Positions 6,110-14,222 of a stretch of 33,004 nucleotides of DNA are shown piece after piece. Numbering within the stretch: position 1 is the first letter of the stretch; every line of letters starts with the position of its first letter. The notes beneath the pieces were generated by a model that was given only the letters and a program-made list of their open reading frames with translations, made no database searches and was not told the origin of the DNA. A program made the translations under genes and the position numbers. The stretch comes from an uncultured Elusimicrobia bacterium. GTDB lineage: Bacteria > Elusimicrobiota > Elusimicrobia > UBA1565 > UBA9628. Location of the stretch: positions 1 through 33,004 of the forward strand of contig CAIRTQ010000141.1 in the NCBI GenBank assembly GCA_903881545.1, given 5' to 3'.

Positions 6110-8830
6110 ATGGGATTTTTGAGCTGGTTTTTCTACCGCATCTTCGGCACCCCGAGCGAGCGCTGGCTCAAGCGCTTCCCGCCGGCCCTGGCGCGGATCA
6201 ACGCGCTGGAGGAGCAGGTCAAGGCCCTGCCCGACGCGGCCTTCCCCGAGAAGACCGCCGAGCTCAAGAAGCGCTTGGCGGACTCCTTGGCCGGAGAGTC
6301 GGAGGGCGCGACGGATGAGGAGCGCAAGGCGTTCCGCCAGGCCGAGCAGATGGCCTTGGATGCGCTCCTGCCCGAGGCCTTTGCCTTGGTGCGCGAGGCG
6401 GCCCGGCGCAGCATCGGCCTACGCCATTACGACGTGCAGCTCCTCGGCGGCCTGATCCTGCACGAGGGCGGCATCGCGGAGATGAAGACCGGCGAGGGCA
6501 AGACCCTGGTGGCCACGGCCCCGGTCTACCTCAACGCCCTGACCGGCCGGGGCGTGCATGTGGTGACGGTCAACGATTACCTGGCCAAGCGCGATTCGGA
6601 ATGGATGGGCAAGGTCTACAAATTTCTGGGCCTCACCGTCGGCCGCGTCCAGCACGACATGGACAACGCGGAACGCCAGGAGGCCTACCGCTGCGACGTC
6701 ACCTATGTGACCAACAACGAGGTGGGCTTCGACTATCTGCGCGACAACATGGTGGTCCAGCGCGCGGACCGCGTGCTGCGCCCGCTCAATTACGCCATCA
6801 TAGACGAGGTGGACTCCATTCTGGTCGACGAGGCGCGCACCCCGCTTATCATCTCGGGGGCGGCCGAGCGCTCCACTGACCGCTACGCCACCGTCAACCG
6901 CATGATCCCCTTGTTCAAGACGCGCATGATCACGGAGGAGGAGGAGATCAAGGCCAAGTACGCCGGCACCGACCTGGCCTTGGGCTTCGACGCCATCGTC
7001 GATGAGAAGAACCACACCGCAGTCCTGACCGAGGACGGCATCAAGAAGGCCGAGAAGCTCCTCAACATCCCCAACCTCTACGACGACCTGGAGGGCGAGT
7101 GGGTGCACCACATCACCCAGGCCCTGCGCGCCCACTTCCTCTACCGCCGCGACGTGGAGTATGTGGTCAAGCCGGGCGAGGACGGCAGCCCCGAAGTCAT
7201 CATCGTCGACGAGTTCACCGGCCGCCTCATGCCGGGGCGGCGCTGGTCGGACGGCCTGCACCAAGCGGTGGAGGCCAAGGAGATGCTGGCGCCCCGCGAG
7301 GAGAATCAGACCCTCGCCACCATCACCTTCCAGAACTTCTTCAAGCTCTTCCGCAAGATGTCCGGCATGACCGGAACGGCCATGACCGAGGCCGACGAGT
7401 TCTTCGAGATCTATCAGGTCAAGGTCTGCGAGATCCCGACGCACAATCTCATGATCCGCCGGGACGAGCCCGACTTCATCTACCGCACGGAGCGGGAGAA
7501 GTACGAGGCCATCGTCGCGGAGATCACCGAGCTCTGGAAGAAGGGCCGGCCGGTGCTGGTGGGCACCCGCTCCATCGAGAAGTCGGAGAAGCTCTCCGCC
7601 ATGCTGCGCCCTCGCGGCGTGCCGCACCAGGTCCTCAACGCCAAGTACCACGAGATGGAGGCGCAGATCATCTCCCAGGCTGGCCGCAAGGGCGCGGTCA
7701 CCATCGCCACCAACATGGCCGGCCGCGGCACGGACATCCTGCTGGGCGGCACCCCGCAGGACGCCGCGGAGTACGCGGAAGTCAAGTCCTTGGGCGGCCT
7801 GCACGTCCTGGGCACGGAGCGCCACGAGGCGCGGCGCATCGATAACCAGCTGCGCGGCCGCTGCGGCCGCCAGGGCGACGCGGGTTCCTCGCGCTTCTAT
7901 CTGGCCCTGGACGACGAGCTCATGCGCCTGTTCGGCTCGGACCGGCTCTCCACGGTCATGGAGAAGCTGGGCATGAAGGAGGGCGAGGTCATCGAGTCGC
8001 GGCTGGTCTCCCACCAGATCGAGGGCGCCCAGCGCCGGGTGGAGACTCATAATTTCGACATCCGCAAGCAGCTCAAGGATTACGACGATGTCATGAACAA
8101 GCAGCGCGAGGTCATCTACAAGCTGCGCAACCAGGTCTTGGACCACGACAACATCTCCGGGCAGGTCAAGCTCATGATTCAGGAGGACCTCGACGACCAT
8201 CTGGCCCAGGTCGCGCCGCCCGATTCCTACCCGGAGACCTGGGACCTGGTGGTCCTCAAGGCCTATCTGGAGCGCGCTTTTCTGCTGGCCTGGGACATCC
8301 CGGCCAAGGCTTCCGGCCTCAACCGCCAGGAGCTGCGGGACGGCCTGCTCAGCGCTATCTTGGAGCGCTACTCCCAGCGGGACCAGGACTTCGAGGGCTT
8401 CAACTTCCGCGAAGTAGAGAAGATGATCCTGCTGCAGATGATCGACAAGGCCTGGAAGGGACACCTCTACGACCTCGACCATCTTAAGAAATCCATAGGC
8501 TTGCGCGCCTACGGCCAGAAGGACCCCAAGGTCGAGTACCAGAAGGAATCCTTCGCCATGTTCGAGGTCATGCTCGGCAAGATCCGCGAGCAGGCGGTGG
8601 AGTATGTGTTCAAGGTACAGGCCCCGCGCCTGCCGCCCCCGCCTCCAGTCATGCGGGAGCAGCGCGAGGAGGTCCCGGCCGCGGCCGGCGGCGGCCGGCC
8701 CGCGGGATCGCAGCCGCAGCCCTCCGTCCTGCAGAGGCCGGACGGGCCGCGCGAGATCCAGAGGATCGGCCGCAACGATCCCTGCTATTGCGGCTCGGGC
8801 AAGAAGTTCAAGAAGTGCCACGGCGCGTGA
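6110..8830 (+). CDS. secA: Preprotein translocase ATPase SecA
   Basis: SecA is the cytoplasmic motor that pushes unfolded preproteins through SecYEG. The 906-residue length is typical. Visible motifs are Walker A in EMKTGEGKTLVA (about residues 125-135), the Walker B region IDEVDSILVDEARTPLIISG, the crosslinking-domain insert that follows, motif GTRSIEKSEKLS, and TNMAGRGTDILLGG, ending with the QLRGRCGRQGD arginine-finger region. The C-terminus has a Pro/Arg-rich linker and then the zinc-binding tail NDPCYCGSGKKFKKCHGA, which contacts SecB or the ribosome. A GAGGGAG Shine-Dalgarno sits 8 nt before the ATG. Its TGA overlaps the GTG of lnt as GTGA. No unusual insertions were seen. Confidence 0.98.
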   Translation: MGFLSWFFYRIFGTPSERWLKRFPPALARINALEEQVKALPDAAFPEKTAELKKRLADSLAGESEGATDEERKAFRQAEQMALDALLPEAFALVREAARRSIGLRHYDVQLLGGLILHEGGIAEMKTGEGKTLVATAPVYLNALTGRGVHVVTVNDYLAKRDSEWMGKVYKFLGLTVGRVQHDMDNAERQEAYRCDVTYVTNNEVGFDYLRDNMVVQRADRVLRPLNYAIIDEVDSILVDEARTPLIISGAAERSTDRYATVNRMIPLFKTRMITEEEEIKAKYAGTDLALGFDAIVDEKNHTAVLTEDGIKKAEKLLNIPNLYDDLEGEWVHHITQALRAHFLYRRDVEYVVKPGEDGSPEVIIVDEFTGRLMPGRRWSDGLHQAVEAKEMLAPREENQTLATITFQNFFKLFRKMSGMTGTAMTEADEFFEIYQVKVCEIPTHNLMIRRDEPDFIYRTEREKYEAIVAEITELWKKGRPVLVGTRSIEKSEKLSAMLRPRGVPHQVLNAKYHEMEAQIISQAGRKGAVTIATNMAGRGTDILLGGTPQDAAEYAEVKSLGGLHVLGTERHEARRIDNQLRGRCGRQGDAGSSRFYLALDDELMRLFGSDRLSTVMEKLGMKEGEVIESRLVSHQIEGAQRRVETHNFDIRKQLKDYDDVMNKQREVIYKLRNQVLDHDNISGQVKLMIQEDLDDHLAQVAPPDSYPETWDLVVLKAYLERAFLLAWDIPAKASGLNRQELRDGLLSAILERYSQRDQDFEGFNFREVEKMILLQMIDKAWKGHLYDLDHLKKSIGLRAYGQKDPKVEYQKESFAMFEVMLGKIREQAVEYVFKVQAPRLPPPPPVMREQREEVPAAAGGGRPAGSQPQPSVLQRPDGPREIQRIGRNDPCYCGSGKKFKKCHGA

Positions 8831-10323
8831 CGGTCGTCCTCGCCGCCCTCCTCTGCGGGGCACTGACCGGCCTGGCCCTGTCCCAGCTGGGTCTTGGCTG
8901 GCAGGCATGGTTCTCGCTCGCGCCGCTTTTCTTCCTGTGGCGCCGGAGCCGGGGCTGGAAGGACGCGGCCCTCGTCGGCCTGGCCGCGGGCTTCGGCTAT
9001 CACGGCACGGTGCTCTGCTGGATCTACAGCACCTGCCGCTTCGCGAACCAGTCGGTGTTCGTGGCCTTCCTGGCTTGGTCGGCCCTGGCGCTCTTCATGG
9101 CCTTGAACTGGGCCATCATTGGGGCGTTGGGCCGACGCTTCGCCGATAGGCTGGGCGTCCTGCGGCCGTGGGCCTGGGCCGCCATCTGGACCGCGCTCAC
9201 CTTTTTCTGCGAGCGCTGGACGCCCAGGCTCTGCGTCGACATCCTGGGCTATACGCAGTGGCGCTATCCGTCCCTGCTCCAGGCTTCCAGCCTGGCCGGG
9301 CCGCATTTTTTGGGCTTTTTGATCGTGGCAACAAATGCAATCTGGGAACAGGTCTGGGCCGAGAAAAAAGAACCCGCGACGGCGCGCAATTTTGCCGTGG
9401 CGCTAGGCTTGGTATTCTGCGTCTGGGCCTACGGCGTCTTCGAGCTGGCGCGGCGCGACACGGCCTTGCGCGGGCCGTCTGGCCGCGTGGAGTTCCTGCA
9501 GCCCGCCGTGGACCAGTACGAGAAATGGGACGCGCAGTATGCCCGTCGCATCCAGGATAATTTTGAGGAGCTCCTGTCGCGCCCCCGCGACGGCGCCCCG
9601 GCCTTGGTGCTCTGGCCCGAGAGCAGCCTGCCCTTCATGGTGGGGGCGGATAGAAGCCTGCCGCAGCCCGCGGCCTGGAGTTTGAAACTAGGCGCTTGGC
9701 AGATCGTGGGCGCGGTCTCCCAGGAAGGAGGCATGGTCCGCAATTCCGCTTTTCTCGTCTCTCCCTCGGGAGCGGCGACCGGGGTCTATCATAAGAGGCA
9801 GTTAGTCCCGTTCGGGGAGTTCCAGCCTTTTGCTTTTCTTAGTCGCTTCATCGGTATCCTCAGCGAATTGGGAGGGGTGACGCCGGGCCGCCCGGTCCAG
9901 CCTCTCTTCGATACGCCGTTGGGCCGCGTCGGCGCCACCATCTGTTACGAAGCCATGTTCCCGCGCCTGGCGCGCGCCGACGCCGCGCGCGGGGCGCGCC
10001 TGCTGGTGAACCTGACCAACGACGGCTGGTACAAGGACACCTGGGGGCCGTTCCAGCATTTTCAAGCCAATGTCTACCGTGCCATCGAGGACCGGGTGAC
10101 GGTTTTGCGCTGCGGCAACAACGGGATATCTGGAGTGATCGACCCTTGGGGCGTGGCGACGGCGAGGCTGGATTTGAACTTAAGAGGCAGGCTCGACGCG
10201 GCGGTGCCCCTGGCCGACCCTTTTCCGAGGCGTTCGTTCTACGCCCGGCATGGGGATTGGTTCGGAGCCCTCTGCCTGCTGGCTGCCGCCGGGCTGGCCG
10301 CGGCGGGCCTGAAGCGGGCGTGA
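8827..10323 (+). CDS. lnt: Apolipoprotein N-acyltransferase Lnt
   Basis: Lnt adds the third acyl chain to the N-terminal Cys of lipoproteins at the inner membrane, using phospholipid as donor. The 498-residue protein has several N-terminal membrane helices (residues about 1-205) and a C-terminal nitrilase-like periplasmic domain. The predicted triad is Glu265 (LVLWPESSLP), Lys323 (YHKRQLVPFGEF) and Cys373 (GATICYEAMFPR), close to E. coli spacing. LVNLTNDGWYKDTWGPFQHF and RCGNNGISGVID are also family blocks. The GTG at 8827 is chosen over an upstream ATG at 8788 because it makes a GTGA overlap with secA and gives a normal N-terminus. A final membrane helix lies near the C-terminus. It implies triacylated lipoproteins and a diderm envelope. 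Confidence 0.96.
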   Translation: MTVVLAALLCGALTGLALSQLGLGWQAWFSLAPLFFLWRRSRGWKDAALVGLAAGFGYHGTVLCWIYSTCRFANQSVFVAFLAWSALALFMALNWAIIGALGRRFADRLGVLRPWAWAAIWTALTFFCERWTPRLCVDILGYTQWRYPSLLQASSLAGPHFLGFLIVATNAIWEQVWAEKKEPATARNFAVALGLVFCVWAYGVFELARRDTALRGPSGRVEFLQPAVDQYEKWDAQYARRIQDNFEELLSRPRDGAPALVLWPESSLPFMVGADRSLPQPAAWSLKLGAWQIVGAVSQEGGMVRNSAFLVSPSGAATGVYHKRQLVPFGEFQPFAFLSRFIGILSELGGVTPGRPVQPLFDTPLGRVGATICYEAMFPRLARADAARGARLLVNLTNDGWYKDTWGPFQHFQANVYRAIEDRVTVLRCGNNGISGVIDPWGVATARLDLNLRGRLDAAVPLADPFPRRSFYARHGDWFGALCLLAAAGLAAAGLKRA

Positions 10324-11210
10324 ACCGGTTCATCTACTCCCCGAGTTACGCCGTGGACATCGGCGCCCATGTCTTTCCCACGGCAAAATTCCGCCTCGCC
10401 GCCGAGGCCGTGGCCTCTTTAGGAGTCCTGTGCGAGCCGCAAGAGCCCAGCCGCGATGACCTCCTCTTAGCCCACGACTCGGCCTGGGTGGACAAGGTCC
10501 TCACCAGCCGCATGAGCTTGGCGGAAGAAATGCTCATGGAGCTTCCTTTTACCCCAGCCGTCTCTTTGGCCCACCGCCTCCAGGCCGCCGGGACCGTTCT
10601 CGCCTGCCGTCACGCCTTGGAAGCGGGGGTGGGCCTCCATGTTGGGGGCGGCTCGCACCATGCCTTTCGTGACCACGGCGAAGGCTTCTGCGTGCTCAAC
10701 GACATTGCGGTGGGGATAATGAAGATGCGGTCGGAGGGGTATATAAGGAATGCGGCGGTGATAGACCTGGATGTGCATCAGGGCAACGGCACCGCCTCCA
10801 TCCTTGCGGGTGAGCCCGGTATATTCACCTTCTCCATGCATCAAGACGACCTCTATCCTTCGGTCAAGCCGCCCTCCAGCCTGGATGTGGGCCTTCCGGC
10901 CGGGACCGGAGACCAGGATTACCTGCGGATCCTTGAGGAAAACCTACCCCAGGTCTTCGCGCATCAGCCCGAGCTGGTGGTCTATCAGGCGGGCGTGGAT
11001 GGCTGGGAGAAAGATCTGCTCGGCGGGCTCAAGCTTACGGCGCAAGGCCTGCGCCGCCGCGACGCGATGGTTTATGAGGCCTGCCGTGGGCGCGGGGTCC
11101 CGGTGGCGGTTACCTTGGGCGGCGGCTACGGGGCGCATATAAAGGAAACGGCGCGCCTGCACGCGCAGACCTTGACGCTGTTCACGGGGCGGGGAAAGGA
11201 AATTTCGTAG
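10320..11210 (+). CDS. Histone-deacetylase-superfamily enzyme (AcuC/acetylpolyamine amidohydrolase type)
   Basis: Members hydrolyse acetyl-lysine or acetylated polyamines using zinc. With the GTG start at 10320, the 296-residue protein shows VGGGSHHAFRDHGEGFCVLND (paired His113-His114), VIDLDVHQGNGT with zinc ligands Asp151 and His153, AGVDGWEKD with the third ligand Asp227, and TLGGGYG with the catalytic Tyr270. All key residues are present, so it is probably active. The GTG overlaps the lnt stop as GTGA, ruling out the longer frame that begins inside lnt. The true substrate (acetyl-CoA synthetase, another acetylated protein, or polyamine) is not indicated by neighbours. It ends 9 bp before prfB. 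Confidence 0.92.
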   Translation: MNRFIYSPSYAVDIGAHVFPTAKFRLAAEAVASLGVLCEPQEPSRDDLLLAHDSAWVDKVLTSRMSLAEEMLMELPFTPAVSLAHRLQAAGTVLACRHALEAGVGLHVGGGSHHAFRDHGEGFCVLNDIAVGIMKMRSEGYIRNAAVIDLDVHQGNGTASILAGEPGIFTFSMHQDDLYPSVKPPSSLDVGLPAGTGDQDYLRILEENLPQVFAHQPELVVYQAGVDGWEKDLLGGLKLTAQGLRRRDAMVYEACRGRGVPVAVTLGGGYGAHIKETARLHAQTLTLFTGRGKEIS

Positions 11211-11213
11211 AAT
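11208..11213 (+). promoter_or_regulatory. -10-like TAGAAT just before prfB
   Basis: TAGAAT, overlapping the stop codon of the deacetylase gene, matches five of six -10 bases and ends 6 nt before the prfB ATG. There is no Shine-Dalgarno sequence at normal spacing and no good -35. If used, it would give a leaderless prfB mRNA. Confidence 0.35.
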
Positions 11214-11219
11214 AACGGC

Positions 11220-12362
11220 ATGGAACCGATCTTCGAGGAGACCGCGCGCAAGCTTGAAGGGGCGGCGCAAAAGCTCGGCCAAGTCGCCAAGCTCTTGGAC
11301 CTGCCCAAGCTGCGCAAGAACGTGGCCGACCGCGAGGCCGAGACCGCCTTGCCCGCGTTCTGGCAGGACTCCAGCCTGGCCAAGAAGAAATCCAAGGAGC
11401 TCAACGATTTCAAGAAGCTCCTCGGCGACTACGAGAAGACGGTCCGCACCTTTGATGACCTCAAGGCCCATCTGGAATTGGCCAAGGAAGTCGGGGATGC
11501 GGGGGAACTGCACGAGGTCGAGAAGGGGCTCGGCGAGGCCGAGCGGCTGGTCCAGGCCATGGATGTCCGGCTCAAGCTCTCCGGCGAGTTCGACAGTGAC
11601 GACGCCATCATCAGCCTGCACGCGGGGGCGGGAGGCACGGAAGCCTGCGACTGGTGCGAGATGCTTTTCCGCATGTACAGCCGCTGGGCCGAGACCCACG
11701 GCCTCGAGGTCGCCATCACGGACATCCTCAAGGGTGAGGGCGCCGGAATCAAGTCCATCACCGCCTTGGTGCGCGGGGAGTCCGCCTTCGGCTATCTTAA
11801 AAGCGAGATGGGGGTGCACCGCCTGGTGCGCATCTCGCCCTTCGACGCCAATAAGCGGCGTCATACTTCCTTTGCCTCCATGGATGTTTTGCCGGACATC
11901 GAGCAGGAGATCGACATCCAGGTCCTGGACTCCGATATTAAGCTAGACACCTTCCGCGCCGGCGGCCACGGCGGTCAGAACGTCAACAAGGTGGAGACCG
12001 CGGTGCGCCTGACCCATATCCCAACGGGGATAGTGGTCGCCTGCCAGATTGAGCGCAGCCAGCTGCAGAACCGCCTCACCGCCATGAAGATGATCAAGGC
12101 CAAGCTCTATCAGATCGAGCTGGACAAGAAGCGCTCGTCCATGGAGAAGCACTACGACACCATGGGCGACATCGCCTGGGGCCACCAGATCCGCTCGTAT
12201 GTCTTCATGCCCTACCAGATGGTCAAGGACCTGCGCACCGGCCAGCAGTCCTCCCAGATCCAGGCCGTGATGGACGGGGACCTCGATCCTTTCATTCAGG
12301 CCTACCTAGGTTGGCAGGCCGCCGGCTGCCCGCCCCGCGTCAAAGACTCCGCCGACGAGTAG
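11220..12362 (+). CDS. prfB: Peptide chain release factor 2
   Basis: RF2 recognises UAA and UGA and triggers hydrolysis of peptidyl-tRNA. The 380-residue protein has the N-terminal helical domain, [16 protein letters not shown], the SPF stop-codon-recognition tripeptide (residues 206-208, in [12 protein letters not shown]) and the catalytic GGQ (251-253, in [15 protein letters not shown]). SPF, not PXT, identifies RF2 over RF1. The gene is one continuous frame: the region where many bacteria have an autoregulatory +1 frameshift at CTTTGA reads CTC TTG GAC here, with no stop. The start lacks a Shine-Dalgarno sequence and follows a -10-like hexamer by 6 nt. It ends 38 bp before the next gene, which has its own promoter. 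Confidence 0.97.
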   Translation: MEPIFEETARKLEGAAQKLGQVAKLLDLPKLRKNVADREAETALPAFWQDSSLAKKKSKELNDFKKLLGDYEKTVRTFDDLKAHLELAKEVGDAGELHEVEKGLGEAERLVQAMDVRLKLSGEFDSDDAIISLHAGAGGTEACDWCEMLFRMYSRWAETHGLEVAITDILKGEGAGIKSITALVRGESAFGYLKSEMGVHRLVRISPFDANKRRHTSFASMDVLPDIEQEIDIQVLDSDIKLDTFRAGGHGGQNVNKVETAVRLTHIPTGIVVACQIERSQLQNRLTAMKMIKAKLYQIELDKKRSSMEKHYDTMGDIAWGHQIRSYVFMPYQMVKDLRTGQQSSQIQAVMDGDLDPFIQAYLGWQAAGCPPRVKDSADE

Positions 12363-12363
12363 T

Positions 12364-12393
12364 TTGAAGAGCCCCGCTTATTGAAGTTATAAT
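12364..12393 (+). promoter_or_regulatory. Strong sigma70-like promoter giving a probably leaderless mRNA
   Basis: TTGAAG (12364-12369) and a perfect TATAAT (12388-12393) are 18 bp apart. The expected start of transcription is about 12400, directly at the ATG at 12401. No Shine-Dalgarno sequence lies between. This is the best promoter-like sequence in the window. Confidence 0.6.
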
Positions 12394-12400
12394 TGGCAAT

Positions 12401-13723
12401 ATGCAACTCATCAAAACATTCCTGATCCTATCTGTTTTTGCCTTGGCCGCTTGTCCGCCGGCAAGATCCAGCGACCAGGGCAATCCCGCCGAGCATCTTC
12501 AAACGATGGAGCGGAACATCACCTGGCTGGAGCAGCAAGTCGCGCAGAAAAGGTCCGAGCAGCTGCATGCGGGCAAGAATCAGGCCGCGCAAATCGGGGA
12601 AGATATCTCCAGTTTGGAGAGCCGGCTGCAGCGGGCGAGGTCGGGCTTCATCGCCATCGCCTCGGATGTGGAGTTGCCAGCGCCCGAAAGCGAGGCCCAG
12701 TCCAAGAAGCGCGACCTGGTCGCGGAGATGCAGCAGCTCATCGAGCCATTGGTCGATGCCGTCCTGCGGCTGAGCGAAAAACCGCGGCGCATGGAGGTTT
12801 TGCGCAGCCAGATATTCAAGTTCAGCGATCAAATGGCCCTGACGGATCGTGCTCTTACAAAGCTTGATCGCGTGCTGCAAAGCAAGACTTATCCCTCGCT
12901 CGAAGCTCGGATCAAGGAGTCCAGGGATACGCTGATGCACGCGCGCGATGAGTTGGATATCCGGGCGGCCGCGCTGCAACGGAAACTGGACCTCGAATTG
13001 AGCGATCACAGGTCGGTGGCCCAGGCTTTTACTGAAACGGTCCGGGATTTCTTCGCATCCAAAGGCAGGCATCTCTTGCTTGCGGTATTTGTCTGCGGTG
13101 GTGTGTTCTGGGGCACGCTCCGGCTCATGCGTTTTATATTCGCGTCCCGTTGGATGAACCCGAAACTGCGCGGCTTGATCCGACCGATCCAGGTGATGTA
13201 CGGCATCCTCGCGGGATTGATCGCGATTGTCGCCACGATCATCACGCTGCATTTTCTCAACGACTGGTTCCTGGTGACCTTGCTGTGTCTCGCGCTTTTG
13301 GCTGCGGTTTGGTCCTCCAAGGCGCTGATCACCCTTTTCATCGGTGAGATGAAGCTGGTGCTCAATCTGGGTTCCGTGAAGCAGGGCGAGCGCGTCGTAT
13401 GGCAAGGCCTCCCTTGGCTGGTGAAGAGTCTTGGGTTCCGTTCGGCCCTTGTCAACGAGGCTCTACAGGGCGGCACGGTCATGCTGCCGGCGTCAGCGCT
13501 GACGGCCATGATCTCGCGGCCGACGGTCGAGAATGAGCCATGGTTTCCGACCCGCGCGGGAGATTTTGTCCTGTTGGATGACGGCTGTTACGGCCGGGTT
13601 GAGATCCAAACGCTGGAAACGGTCATTTTGAACCTGGGCAAGACGAAGAAGCATTATTCCACGGCGGCGTTCCTGGCGAAGAACCCGCAGCACGGGATGC
13701 AGGGCGAGAGCTTCCGGGAATAG
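12401..13723 (+). CDS. MscS-like membrane protein, probably 3'-truncated
   Basis: This 440-residue protein starts with MQLIKTFLILSVFALAAC, a canonical LAAC lipobox. A long coiled-coil-rich periplasmic part follows (about 25-205). Membrane helices come next: LLLAVFVCGGVFWGTLRLM, then VMYGILAGLIAIVATIITL and WFLVTLLCLALLAAVW. Segments GERVVWQGLPWLVKSLGFRS with VMLPASALTAMI, and GDFVLLDDGCYGRVEIQTLETVIL with YSTAAFLAKNPQ, look like two MscS-type beta domains, so a mechanosensitive-channel relative is likely. It stops soon after the second, without the usual cytoplasmic alpha/beta domain, and the following DNA encodes part of a different gene (RhuM). I infer that a deletion removed its 3' end. 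Base composition is somewhat AT-richer than its neighbours. Confidence 0.65.
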   Translation: MQLIKTFLILSVFALAACPPARSSDQGNPAEHLQTMERNITWLEQQVAQKRSEQLHAGKNQAAQIGEDISSLESRLQRARSGFIAIASDVELPAPESEAQSKKRDLVAEMQQLIEPLVDAVLRLSEKPRRMEVLRSQIFKFSDQMALTDRALTKLDRVLQSKTYPSLEARIKESRDTLMHARDELDIRAAALQRKLDLELSDHRSVAQAFTETVRDFFASKGRHLLLAVFVCGGVFWGTLRLMRFIFASRWMNPKLRGLIRPIQVMYGILAGLIAIVATIITLHFLNDWFLVTLLCLALLAAVWSSKALITLFIGEMKLVLNLGSVKQGERVVWQGLPWLVKSLGFRSALVNEALQGGTVMLPASALTAMISRPTVENEPWFPTRAGDFVLLDDGCYGRVEIQTLETVILNLGKTKKHYSTAAFLAKNPQHGMQGESFRE

Positions 13724-13732
13724 GTTGGGGCT

Positions 13733-13867
13733 GTCCGTACCATTAACGAGCACATTCAAAACATATTTAAGGAAGGCGAACTGGCTGAGACCTCAGTTGT
13801 CCGGGAATTCCGGATAACTGCCGCCGAAGGCAAAAGCTACGAGATGGCGCATTACAACCTCGATGTC
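13733..13867 (+). pseudogene. Internal fragment of a RhuM-family gene
   Basis: Translated in the frame of the upstream gene, this stretch reads VRTINEHIQNIFKEGEL, followed by a segment ending SVVREFRITAAEGKSYE and then MAHYNLDV. This is a recognisable internal part of virulence RhuM-family proteins, including the VRTINEHI..IFKEGEL helix and the HYNLDV strand that normally continues as IISVGYRV. There is no start codon and no N-terminal DNA-binding-like part; after LDV the sequence diverges and stops at 13913-13915. RhuM genes often travel in mobile or island regions. Sharing a frame with the upstream gene across the TAG at 13721 appears to be chance. Confidence 0.75.
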
Positions 13868-13913
13868 AAAAATCTAGAGGGCGGTGGCCTGCCGACCTTC
13901 CCCTCGAGATCAT

Positions 13914-14009
13914 AGGAAGGCTTTTATAGGCTCGACGCGACAGAGGAATGGTCGCGTCGGGGTCGCGGCCTGACCGGCCGCAACCGCAAGACAACGGCTG
14001 GGCCTTCCT
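13914..14009 (+). ncRNA. Candidate structured element (three-way junction)
   Basis: An 8-bp outer stem pairs AGGAAGGC (13914-13921) with GCCTTCCT (14002-14009). Inside it lie a perfect 9-bp hairpin CGACGCGAC/GTCGCGTCG (13933-13941/13951-13959) and a 6-bp hairpin GCGGCC/GGCCGC (13965-13970/13976-13981). Together they can fold as a multibranched structure in RNA or single-stranded DNA. An alternative hairpin, GGCCTT/AAGGCC (14001-14019), would compete with the outer stem. It matches no RNA family I know. The strand is uncertain because the pairing works on both. Confidence 0.35.
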
Positions 14010-14050
14010 TAATAAGGCCTTCATGCGGACCGCAGGGTGACTGGCGAAGC

Positions 14051-14075
14051 AACTGTTGCAAAAATAGCAACAGTT
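14051..14075. repeat. Perfect 9-bp inverted repeat with A-rich loop
   Basis: AACTGTTGC (14051-14059) and GCAACAGTT (14067-14075) flank the 7-nt loop AAAAATA. The AT-rich composition differs from the surrounding GC-rich DNA. There is no U-tract on either strand, so an operator or a mobile-element end is as likely as a terminator. Confidence 0.6.
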
Positions 14076-14222
14076 AAAATCGGGGGCGGCAAGCGTGGGG
14101 CGACTAGAGCCCCCTACCCACTAATCAGTAGGTCCAACGGCCCGGCCTGACCGTCCCCTTCGTCCCCTTGCCAAACCGCGGCGCCGGGACTAACTTCATG
14201 GCGTACGGGCATGGAGGCTGCC

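Larger units (their letters stand above)
13868..14222. other. Non-coding region rich in inverted repeats
   Basis: No gene was found in these 355 bases. At least six inverted repeats lie within about 220 bp: a possible three-way element at 13914-14009, GGCCTT/AAGGCC at 14001-14006/14014-14019, TGCGG/CCGCA just after it, a perfect 9-bp repeat at 14051-14075, GGGGC/GCCCC at 14097-14101/14109-14113, and CCTAC/GTAGG at 14113-14117/14128-14132. The last 90 bases before the next gene look plain apart from its Shine-Dalgarno sequence. No clear promoter for the downstream gene was seen. Confidence 0.6.

Noticed and set aside
6419-8908. Minus-strand open frame of 829 codons over secA
   Set aside because: Antisense shadow of secA, with a Leu/Val/His/Asp-rich composition typical of such frames.
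13721-13915. In-frame continuation of the MscS-like gene past TAG for 63 codons, possibly stop-codon readthrough
   Set aside because: The continuation matches RhuM proteins, not MscS, and begins and ends inside that family. A shared frame occurs one time in three by chance.
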